From Theristus sp. LFF4_11 (taxonomy: Eukaryota; Nematoda; Chromadorea; Monhysterida; Xyalidae): a stretch of DNA of 64,000 nucleotides. The stretch's first letter is position 1, and every line of letters begins with the position of its first letter. Positions 43,307 to 55,300 of this stretch are shown piece after piece. The notes under the pieces are model-generated. The model was not told the origin of the DNA and searched no databases. It saw only the letters and a program-made list of their open reading frames with translations. The DNA is taken from assembly GCA_030248135.1 (NCBI GenBank), contig JASANC010003387.1, forward strand, positions 1-64,000, given 5' to 3'. The position numbers and the translations under genes are program-made.

Positions 43307-46300
43307 GTGTGTGTGTCGTGCGTTTCTTGTCCACTCTTTTGCATTTTTTGTATAAAACGAATGTGTTTTTGCATTTGCGTTTCGTGATAATGTGGGTAAA
43401 AAGCGGTAAACTGTTCTTTTAATTCCGCTTCCTTTGTTGCTTTACCGAATTCCACCCGTTTTTACGCAACTTCTATTGACAGTGGTCATTTTATGCGGCC
43501 CTCACTGTGGGCCAGAGATTTCAGAACGTGATACATACTGCACTTTGGCTGCTTTGCAATTTCACTGAATTTGGCGTCCGGGCCATGAACAACAACTGAA
43601 TTTGGCGTTGTGTTTGATCTGCTCGACGTTGATCTGCCATGGTTCCAAACTGCTTCACATTTGCTTTCCGTGACCGTGTTGCCCCATGAACAGGCGCATT
43701 CCATCCAATCATCATTGCCATTCGCTGATTCGCTCCCTTCGAACGGTGCCGGCGTCGTCTCTGCACCGCGCCCGACCACGTTGCACTATGGGGGCACCCC
43801 TGCTGCGCCGCTACAAAGCTACAACCAACAGGTCTGCGGTCGCTGTTTTTTCTTTTGATTTTCATGTATTTTTAGATTTTAGTTTTTTTGCTTGAAGTTT
43901 TTTTCACTCGTATGCTTTTATGCTGGCGGAAAGAAGCGTTTTTTCTGTTGCTACTTTTTTGCTTTTTGTGATTTGGTGCGCAGTCTGTGGAGGTGCCGCT
44001 TATAGTCCAAAGTCTTCGACGGTCTAATGTGCTGCAATCAATCGGCGAGTTGCACTCGCTTTTTTTGACAGCGTATTGCGATTGTATACTGTTGTTGGGG
44101 AGCGGTTGAAGTGAAAAAAAAATCCTTGAAATTCCTTTCAACTGAGTTGTATGCAAAAAAATCAATTGTGTGTAGAAATGGCAGATTTAGATTTGGCTTC
44201 AGCGTTGCACACAAATTTTATTATTTGTCAGCTCACAGCAGCACAAAACAAAAGAAACCGACCAATTTGGCAATCATGGTGACGCTATCATGGGTTTGCT
44301 TACGCTGGTAGTCTGCCTGATGCCACACGCTGCGGAAATTCATTTTACGCCTCATTTGGTTGACAATGTTAGCGGCATCTGCCACAACGTTGCCTGATAC
44401 TGCGTATTGTGATTGGTTGCATTCTGATGGCCATGTTTTACGAAAAATGCGTTTTTTACTTGTTCAACTATTGGATACTACGCTTCTGTGAAATGCCGAA
44501 ACGTGCACGTCCAGGCGCAATGACGCGACATTTACCGCAATAACTTTTTGTAGCTGTCGGACAGTACAGGGTGTCCCAAAAAAACATAACAAAAGTAAAC
44601 GGCTCGTGCGGCCGACTGGTTGCACTTGAAGCCGTGAAATTTGAAACACTTTTAGAAATAAGGAACACATTTTGTGTGTTCAAATTTTATCTCGAAATTC
44701 CACTTTTTCAACAATATTTCAGCAGAAATACATAAAAACTCAAAAATCACCTAGTTTTTTTGATTCAAGATAAACATCATTGTCGTCATCGAGAATCTCA
44801 TCTGACTGTGGCACAAGCTCATCGTCAGCTTCAACATCACTGATGTCATCATGTTCATGCTCACGGTCGTTCAGTTTCATTTTTTCTCGGCTGCTCAATG
44901 TGTTTTCCATTGTTCTCAATGAACGCCGACATTCAATGTTTGAAACTGATGATCACTTTCTGGTGCAGCGCCCGATCATCGATGATTTTTTTGCACACCG
45001 CTGCAGTGGTGGGCGCCGAAAATGTCCCACATTATCCGTCAGATGCCCCGAAACGCAGAAGTCAAAGGCTTCATGTCCGGACTCCTCTCGGGTCACTCAA
45101 TTCTGCCCATGCGGCCGATCCAGCGATCACCGAACGACGCCGGCAGCCACTCGCGCACTTGTTTCAATTTTCCTCTTGACTTATGGGTTTGGGGCACCTG
45201 AAGGAAATTGTGTACCGTTAGGCGCCCAACATTTTCGACAATTTGAAAACCAAAATTCGCAGTGGTGTGCAAAAAATAAACGATGATCGGGCGCTACACC
45301 AGAATTGATCATCAATTTCGAACACCGAATGTCGGCAATCATTGAGAACAATGAAAACGACATTGAGCAGCTGAAAAAAGTGAAACTAAAGGGTCGAGAG
45401 GCTAAATCTGATGACATCAATGAAGACGAAGCTGAAGATGAACTTGCGCCACTGCCGTATGTGAATCTCGATGACGACAACGATGATTATCCTGAGTCAA
45501 AATGCTGAAGTTAGGTGATTTTTGAGTTTTTACGCATTTCTGCTGAAATATTATTGAAAAAGTGGAATTTCGGGATAAAATTTGGACACACAAAATGTGT
45601 TCCTTATTTCTAAAAATGTTTCAAATTTCACGGCTTCACGTGCAACCAGTCAGCCGCACGAGCCATTTACTTTTGTTATGTTTTTTTGGGACACCCTGTA
45701 CTAGAAGCTGCAGTGTTCCGAACGCTGGTTGTATTATTGCATTATTTTTCATAACTCCCATTGTCGCGCGCAGCTTGGCACACACTTGTACGCTGTCGTT
45801 TTTTTTGAACTGTACGGCACACACAACACGAACACACTACACTACTAAGCGGAGTGACTTCGATGGCATGTTATTACGTTTTCATGTGCGTGCTTGCGTG
45901 CGCCAAGCGAAGCGATCCAAACTTTGTCCACTTTACGTGTTTCTCGTTCGTAAGCCTCGTTTGGCTTGCCAACCGTTTGTGCTCCACCGCACGCGAGTCG
46001 CGTTGCCACGTGATCAAGCCCTTTCATGGCTTCCCCGCTTGCCCAGCGTTTCCACCGCACACGGCACGTTCCGCTTTCAAACTCAACCGTAACTTTCTTT
46101 CTAATCCCGCCCGGTTTTTTTTCGTTCTTACCAGCGCGTGCACTCAGCGGTGTTATGATGATAACAAATCAGTTTTCATTTCATCGTTCTCTCAGTCATG
46201 TGCCCTTTGTGGTTTGCTGGTTTCATTCATGTGGCTTGTTTTGCTACTGTTTCAGCGCGCCTTTAGTACAACGAACATGTGTGCTGCTTTCGTTAGCGTT

Positions 46301-49300
46301 GTTCCTTTTTAAATGGGGTACCCTTTTCAATCAAGAGTATCTGATCGAATTTTCTGTTTTACTCTTGTTGCTAGGAGGTGGTGTAACCACTCAGCATGGC
46401 GTTTTTCTCAACCCGCATGGTGGTTTCTGGTCCATCTGGTTTTTATATAAGATTTGGCTTTTTTGTTAGAATACAGTTTTTGTTATTAGCTGGTTCAATC
46501 AGACACACAAACAAGTAATGGAAATTCAGCACAACACAAGGAAAGCGACTGCAGAAAAAGAACAGTCACTGAAGCAATGGAGCAGACACGAGCAGTGATA
46601 TCAATTCAGCAGCCCGAAAGGCATATTGACCTATGAACTACGACATCAATTCAGTAGTCCGACCCGAAAGGCATATCGACCTATGAACGACGACATCAAT
46701 TCAGCAGTCCGAAAGGCATATTGCTCTATGAACTACGACATCAATTCAGTAGTCCCTACCCGAAAGGCATATCGACCTATGAACGACGACATCAATTCAG
46801 CAGTCCGAAAGGCACATTGACCTATGAACTACGATCATAAATGTCCGCAGCAGAGGCCTGTTGGTACTGGCACGACGCGCACGTGCAACGTCGTCGAAAG
46901 CGATCGCCGATTTTTGCCGCAATCTCCGCCAACAACGACAAGCGAATCGCCGCAGTGCACAAGCAACAACATCGCAAGCTGCATGTCGCTCAGTCCACTA
47001 CTGCTGCCAGTGCCTCTGTTGCTCCATCACATCACTCATCATCAGCAGCATTCGGTGTGCTGTTCAAACCGGAACCCACTTCGACCGAGTCAACAGCGGC
47101 GGCTTCGGTGCGTTCGCCTGTTGCTGCCTTCAGTGGTTTCCGCGACCGTCGAATTGACCGCCGATACACTCACAACAACAACAAGCCGCGGCGGCGTGTC
47201 TCTTTGATTGAAACAGCAAACGTTTCAAATGTACGTTCCCTATTTTTGTGTGGCTTATTCTCAGAAACGTGTGTCCCATGCTGATGCACGCGCCACAAAT
47301 TTCTGTTCCGCAGCATGATTTGCAGTCGTTTTTCGCGTTTTATTTCGTCTGTGGCAATTTGCGGTTTCCATTGGCCTACACTGCTGTGTGTTTTCTTGCA
47401 TCCCGTAGGAGAGGAATAATTTTTTTGCAGATGTTTGTTTTATGGTGGAATCAGTTTTTCGAGGCGACTTTTGGTTTGCTCGCTGCTCAAATGCAAGGCA
47501 ACAATTTGATTTGTGCATATTTTACGCACTCTTTCTCTCTTTGCCATACTGCGGCACAATGATTTGATAAATTTGCGGCGCTTTATTGCTCATTGCAGCA
47601 TATCTTGATTTAAGCGATTAGCGTTGCTTCAGTCTCAAGGGTGCAAGTGCACACGCACACGCGGCATGCATGAGGCAGCCACACAGAAACTCGGCGGTCG
47701 TATCATGGCTTGGAGATCATACAGACAACCAAGCCACTACCAATATTTTTTTTGACTGCGCATTTTTTTAAAAAAAGCGTATTTGCTTTTGAAAAAATGC
47801 GTTTGGCCGCCAGTCGCTCTTCTCATCATTGGGTTTTTTTCTTGTCGGATGTATGTAGCTTCATTTTTGCGCTAATCCAAATCGAATAATCGACTCGCGG
47901 GCGGTGTACATGCATGGACATTGCTGGGTCGGTGTCGGTGTGCGCGTGCGTGTTTGCGCGTTCATAAAGAAAAGAGCTGCAAAATGGCCGGCGCGTATTT
48001 GGTGGTAAATGCAAAGCAAGAGACAAAAGCGACGTGACGCAGCAGCGCAGGCCAAGGCGGCGTCTGTGAATCCTCTGGTGGCAGCCGCCTTGCATTCCCT
48101 GTGATCATTGTGGTTTTGTCGCTGCGTTTTGGCGTGCTGCTTGCTTTCTGTTGTTGCCCTCGCGCACTTTTGTTTTATGGGCGCGCAAACAACACCAAAC
48201 ACACACATCGGCGTGTGTGGCGTGTGGGTTAGATTGCCGGCGTTTCGCAGTGGTCACGCGCGAAATGACTTCACTTCGATAATCAGCTGCGAGATCGACT
48301 GGCTGACGCTACTCCCGCCCCGCCGTCGGGTTTGAGTTCGCTTGCTGCTGTTTTTCGTGTATCCGTATTGAATCATGATTCTCGCGTTCTGGACGCCACA
48401 CGCCACGGACTGAACTGTTAGCACGATCTAAATCGCATTGCAGCGCGCTGTGCGAGCGCTGCTCGCTTGACCTGCCTGCCATTCCGTCTGCCAACCGATG
48501 CCTGCTGGCATGCAATGCACAATCATTATCGCTGTTGTTACGCTGGCGCTGTTTCGCTTCATTCTTGACGCACTCCGTGCTTCTTGCTGCTCCACCCCAC
48601 CCCCCCATGCTAGAGCTAGAGTACGAGTACTATGTATGACTTGCAATGATACAACATAAAGTTGTGCTATTGTGCGTACAAACGTTGTCGTTTTCTCTCT
48701 CTATCAAGTGAGCCTTCCGGGTATTATACCCTCCTTAACCGTTCGTATACAACGCGAATGTGCCGCTGAGACCGTGTTTTGTCTCCTTGTTACGCTGCTC
48801 TGTTCACGTCACTATATCAGCCAATCAGCGGCGTGGCACATTGTTGCGACGGTTTATTGGACCTGTACGTATTGTGTCGTTCAAAGTGTGTCTAGCGTAT
48901 TTCTTTGAATAATTGAAGGAACAGCATACAAATTCAGCTCGAAAAGAAGAGTAGCTGCAGTGTCTTCTGGAGGGCGACTTTTGCATTCGAATTTCAACTG
49001 TTCGATCGAGCATGTGTTTGTGCTCAGGCCATGTGCTGAGCTGATTGGGTAGCATGTGCGATGTTTGCTGGTGCTCGCTGGTTGGTCGAAAGTCCGACAA
49101 TACGTTAGCAAGCTACAAACTCAATAACATAGCCAACTAGCTGATTGGTTGGTGATCACGTGATGCATGCATTTTGTGCAAACCAAAGTACAGAATGCAT
49201 GCATCACGTGACAACCAACCAATCAGCTAATTGGGTATCTTATTGAGTTTGAGTGTAGCAGCTACATGTGTTTGAAACACTGCAACTACAACAATGGTGC

Positions 49301-52300
49301 AAGCAGTTTGCGTCTCTGTCGTCTGCGGCACCCGATTATTTTTCATTTTAACGTGTTTACGCCGGGATGGCGAGCCGTCAGACATTGCAATTAAGCAGAG
49401 ACCGAATTCCGCCCGGAACGTCTACCCAAAAAACAAGAAAACAACGACAAAAAACCTGCCACAGCGGTATCAGTTTGGTGCTGCCTGTGATTTGTGTTGC
49501 CAGCATTGAATCACATGGTACATATGTCTCGTGGCAGCTGTCTCCGACAACGTTATTATTATTATTATTATCAGTTTCAGAGCTGCGTGCGTAACGCGCA
49601 TTAATGCTCGCGTATGCCACCGCTCGCTCTGACGCCATTTGTTTTTCGTTCTTGGGTTTGCTTGTACTTGAAAATTAGGTTGCCCAGTTCGTGCACCACA
49701 CACAGACACATGAAACATATATGCTTCGTTATTTGCTACGTTCTCTTTTCCTCTCTGCTTGTGTTTTTGTTTGATCTGACTGTGAGAATAACAGAGTCTT
49801 TGAGGTTTTCGTTCTCTCTCTGCAGCTGGCTGCCTCGTGCGGAGGTAACGAACTAGCCAGGTACAATATGCAGTGTCATTTTGTTGCGTCTAATCAATCA
49901 GTAACATTTTCGTTTTATTGCCTGTCTGCACGCGGTCTCCAATAGACTCAGAGGTTTTTCGCGAATCATACGAACAGAAGGCGCGTATTGCATCTGCCGT
50001 CGTGTTTCAAGCGACAAAAAGCAGCGAGTATCTCTGCAGTCTAATTGCATCTCTCTTTATCTTATCTCTATTTTGCTTCTCTGCACAATGGAAGGATATG
50101 TTTTCTGATTTTTGCGCTATTGACTTTTCATCTTCTGACATGACTCACAGATGACGCGTACTTTGCATTCACGCTGGTGTTCACGGATTGCCATATGCGC
50201 GAGCCAAGTAATTGACAGCAATACTAGCAGGATCCTTTGTATCAGACGTATCATTTTGTGTAGTTGAACCGCCATATATGCCATGGTTGTGGACTAGCAA
50301 GGCTGCGCGTGGCGACAACGACCGCCAGCGCCACTACGGCCGTCTCTGCCACTGTCTGACGACGCCACCGTCAACGTCAGCCGCTTTCAGTGCGCCCACC
50401 AACAATAATCGCCAAAAGGCGTCATCTGCATGCGTGACGTCATCGCCATCGCCGCCACTTGGCGGCACGTCAGCGACCAGCCGCTTGTACCAACGTTCAC
50501 CGAAGAAGAAATCAGCGGCCACGAAAAAATGGTGGCACCATCTCCGTGGCGAGCACGCCCAGTGGCAATCGCAGTCCGCCTGCTCCACCCCGGCCACGTC
50601 GAAACGTGCGACCACGAATTCGCGCAATCGCCGACCGCCCTCCGTTCGCTTCAGTCCGCGCGTGGAGACGTTCATTCTGTCCGCGTACTCGTTGCGCTCG
50701 CTGGCTGAGGTCGCTCATTATTGTCGCCACCGGGGGCTCACTTTAGATTGGAAACATTGTAGATGGGGCCTTGCAGTCAAGGGAAATCCATGCGCATTCG
50801 GTGGGATTATTCTGGCAGAAATGGGAAAGATAGTAGAGCCATGCTTGGGTTGGCTTGTGGCCACACATACATGCGTAAAAACGGTGTTCAGCGTCAGTTT
50901 TCTTTTGCTTTGTGGGCTGCGGACTGACATCGCGATACTAGAGACATAATAGCGCTCAGCAACATTGGTGTCAAGAGAACGCTAAGAGCAAAGTTGGTGT
51001 GTGCAGCAAAGGCAAACAAGCAATGTTGTTGTTGTTGTTGTTGGGATTTTTAGGCGATGTTTTCAGCCAGGGCTAACCCAGAGAAGCGTACAGAACGCCA
51101 TTGAGCAGGGCGCCCATCGAGTTTTCTGTCATTAAGTGCCTATACACCCCTCGGCGGGGCTCGATCCCCCGAGCGCACAGACAAGAGTCTAACGCACTAC
51201 CACCAGGCCACGAGGGTGACAATGATGTGCTTTCCAGGTGAACGGGTCACTGGAGAGTCGCTTCGAGTACGAGGACATCGTGCTGGAGAAGGGCACGACC
51301 GGCCTCGGCTTCAGCATTGCCGGCGGCTCCGACAATCCGCAGGTCGGCGACGACCCGTCCATCTTTGTCACGAAAATCATCCCCGGTGGCGCTGCGGCGA
51401 ACGACGGCCGCTTGAGGTAGGGGCGCTTTGTTGTCTGTAAAGGGGCATTCATGAAGCGCTTTTTAATGACCGCGTTGCTATGTTTTAGCACAGCTACGCG
51501 TCACCAAATACTGCTTCATGAATGCCGCTTAATTGTTTCCTTATCACTCACTAAACCGACAGTCATGAAACAGTATTTAATGACGCCTAGCTGTGTTAAA
51601 ACATAGCTACGCGGTCACTAAATACTGTTTCATGAATGCGCCTGCGCCTTTACTGCAGCACTTTTTTCAATCAGTTTGCGTTTGGGGTTATTTTTTGGAG
51701 CTGTTTGTTGTGCTACGCTTACATTTTTTTCTATTGCAGAAAGGACGACATCATCGTTCGCGTCAACCAGACGGACACCGTGAATGTGGCGCACAATGTG
51801 GCCGTCGACGCGCTGAAACGCGCTGGAAATGTCGTCAGCCTGGTAGGAATGACATGATAATAGCTGTCAACTTCACGGTTTTTTTTCGATGTTGATCAAT
51901 GTTACTTAATTTTCTATTTTCTATTTTTCTACTAACTACTGAGGGCATAACGCTAATTTTCTCCGAAGTAACCGCAGAAAACTAAGTGTCCACACCACAC
52001 GGCCAATTGCAGCGTATCAAACGCGAACAACTAGAGTCGCCCGGGCTCGGCCCACCGCCACCGATACCGACGATCGACGGCTACACCCCGTCGGCGATAA
52101 CGACCAGCCATGGATACACGCACTCCAGTCACACCAAATCATACAGTCAGGTGGGCGTCACGGATGTGATTCTTGCAGGGCCGCCTGGTTTTGTCCGTGA
52201 TTGCCATGTCCGTGTGTGTAGTAGAACTGTGGCTGAACTGTCCAAACAGCGCCGAATCTGGCTGCTTCTGGCTGAACTGGGCTCACAGAATTTTCCTTCC

Positions 52301-55300
52301 TGGATCATCGCAGCCAATCAACATCTTAAGGGCCATTCATGAAGCAGTATTTAGTGACCGCGTAACTACGTTTTAACGTTTTAAAATACTGCTTCATGAA
52401 TGCCGCTTCAGCGCCACAATGCACAAATGGTATACGTTTTGGCTTTACCGTTTTGCTCGATGTGCAGGTGCCACCCGCCACCGTGCCAGCATTCCGTGCG
52501 CCGACGACGCCCACGTCGTTGCCCACCACTTACACAACGCCACTGCAACCGAGCACCCCGCCGAGCTACCACCCGCAGGGCCACGTGAGTCTGCCGAGTT
52601 CTTGTGTCGCTGATTGCTAACGTCAGCGCAGCAACGTCTAGTCTCTAGATTTTGGCTTGCCTACTAATGATGTCTTCCACTTACTCTGGTATTACGCCGT
52701 GCACTGCAGAATAAAACTGACTGGACTGAACGGTTTGCGTCCGTTTTTCATTTGCAGGTTGAACGAATGGAGCTGTTCAAAGGGAGCAAAGGGCTCGGCT
52801 TCAGCATCGCCGGCGGCATCGGCAACGAGCACGTGCCCGGCGACACGGGCATTTTTGTGACCAAAATCATCGACGGCGGTGCCGCACAGACGGACGGTCG
52901 ACTGCACATCGGCGATAAATTGCTGGCGGTGTGTGTTTGTGGCACTCTGGAGCGCAACACGCGCTGCTTTGCTTTAAGAGGCGTTCAAGAGGGGCACATC
53001 GCTGATGAGGCCAGCCCTCTCACAATAAATTTCAAATAGCGAGAGAGCGGCGATTTAATGGACTGAAGACAACCGAAATTACAGGAAAAAGGATCACATT
53101 ATACAGGATATCACGTATTATTACACGAAATAATTACAATAATCGCCAGTCAGTAACTATAATGGCGCTGTTGTTGCACAGGTGGACGGAGTGTCGCTCG
53201 AGAACACGACGCACGAGTTCGCGGTGGATCGCCTGAAAGCCACCGGTACCCGCGTGACACTGGCGTACTTGAAGAATCCGCATCCGGAGCACACGCAGTC
53301 GATGATGAACACGTCCGCTTCTGATCACACGCCCATACAGGCGCCATTCAGTTACACGCAACCGTCCGTCCCGCAACGGCCGTCGTCGGCGCCGCAGTAC
53401 GAGCACCCGACCACACCGGGGCAACAGTCGATGCAACAGTGGCAACCGTCGGCGCCGGGCACGCGTGAGTGGTGTATTGTGGATTTGTTGAAACGTGTCC
53501 GGACTAAAATGACGTCATTTGCTTTGAAAACGCCTGTTTGTCAAAGTACGGGCACTAAAATGTCAGTTTGGTGTGACTGATTCGACATTCACCATTTGTT
53601 TACGGGAAGAAATCGGCTAAACGGAAAGTCTGGTTTGCTGTGAACGGCAAGCGCATGTTCGGCGGCACATGACGTCATTTCACTGGGACACGTTGAAAAA
53701 AATAGATTATACTTTGGTCAAGGTGGCATTGCTGGAGCAATGAAACACCCAACGATGCGTTTCCAGTCTCTTCCTGTGTTCTCTCTGTCAATCAAATCGT
53801 AAACTCCAAAAACCATGAACAGGATTGGTTTTCGTTTCCGTGTTGGACGGTTCACTGCGTAAGATTGTGGTCAATGTTGTGTGAAAAAATGTCTTCCGTT
53901 TGCAGTTTTTTACTGAACATCGAACGCCTCGGTTTTTTGCGCTGAACGTTTGTTAAAAATGATGAATTGCAGTTTACAAACAGAGCAAAACGTTTTTTTT
54001 CATATTTGTTAAAATGTCCACGAATTGTTTTTTTTAGCTGGCCAACTCTCGCAGCAAGGCTACCAGTCGCAAACGACAAGGTAAATCAGGCGTATGATTT
54101 GTGTTTAGGTTTTTTTTCTGGTTGCCGGTTTTTTTTGTTTTGCGGCAACATAAACACCGTTTACATCAGTTTGATTGATACGGCAGCCACACGGAGCACA
54201 ATTTTCTTAACGGGGCTGCAGTTCTTCATTTCACAGTCAGTCATATGGCTGTCATAGACACTGAAACTGCGTTCTCTCATCTCTTTCGGGCCCGTCTAAG
54301 TGTCATTGTCAGTTTTGCACTAAAAATATTTGCTTGGTAATATGTTTCCCGTGGAAGATGTTGTTTTGTTTTTTTTCGTTGCCGTTTCACTGATTTCAAA
54401 GCGTCTGACAGGGCACTGAATTTTTTTCATCTGTTTTCACCTTTTGACCCGAGCGGTTGACGTATTTAAAGTCATTGAAACGTTTAAAATAGTCATCAGT
54501 GTTAAGTCGAAATATGAAGAGACGAAATCAGAGCAGAGAGTTTGAAATATGATGGATTACAACAACAACGACAACGTTTTTGGTGTCGTGCAGGGTTTTC
54601 TTTCAAAGTGTAAGGTTGAATTGAATTTGTGTAAAAATACGTGTCAGAAATACGTTGCAGATGTTACACGCGTGTGTGACACTGACGCATCACACACTGC
54701 GCTGGTGGAAACGTTCGAAAACGGTTCTTAAAAGTTTTCAAGGCCTTTCCAATTTCGGCATGCGTCATGCAATCCCGTTTGTGTGTGCTGCGAAGTGCGA
54801 ACAATAGTAGTAATCTGAATCTGAAATTAAGTTTGAGTAATCTGAAATTCATGATTATGACAAAATATCCGTTGCGTGTGCACACCTGTTTGACAAGCGC
54901 GCATGCACATGAGTCACCACCACCATACACAGCACCATTTCCCTCTCAATTTACGTGTTCACGAAAAAGCACAGTTTTTCAAGTGCAAAAAACACGCAGT
55001 TTTATTGACAAAGCGAGCGCTGGCAGTAAGGCGCGTAGAATGGAAAGCACACGCCGACAGTGTGTGGATGGTGATGATGATACAGTCAGTGCTGAGCGGG
55101 ACCGTTTCTTTTTGCTGTATATGAAAAATTGTAAACGTTTTCAGGGGGGTGCAATCGGAAAACACGCACAGAGTGTTGGTGTGTTTTTGTGTGTGTGTAC
55201 CTGTGCTTGTGTGTCGTGCCCGCTCAAGTGCCTGTGTATATGCCGATGATGCCGTATAATCGCTGCGTAACGCCACATTCCTTTGGCCTCGTTCCGTCTT

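Noticed and set aside
44780..45286. Long plus-strand Ser-rich frame
   Set aside because: It is antisense to the decayed transposase tail inside the mariner-type foldback; its Ser runs mirror the acidic codons on the other strand.
46605..46835. CRISPR-like array
   Set aside because: Repeats are directly contiguous without variable spacers, and the DNA is eukaryotic; it is a minisatellite.
47900..48600. Independent gene in the CpG-richer part of the DLG intron
   Set aside because: Frames on both strands are short and lack splice signals or consistent codon bias; at most it may be an alternative promoter.
54549..54731. Small Cys-containing frame (60 codons) in the DLG intron
   Set aside because: Short, without signal peptide, splice sites or recognisable pattern; frames of this length are expected by chance.
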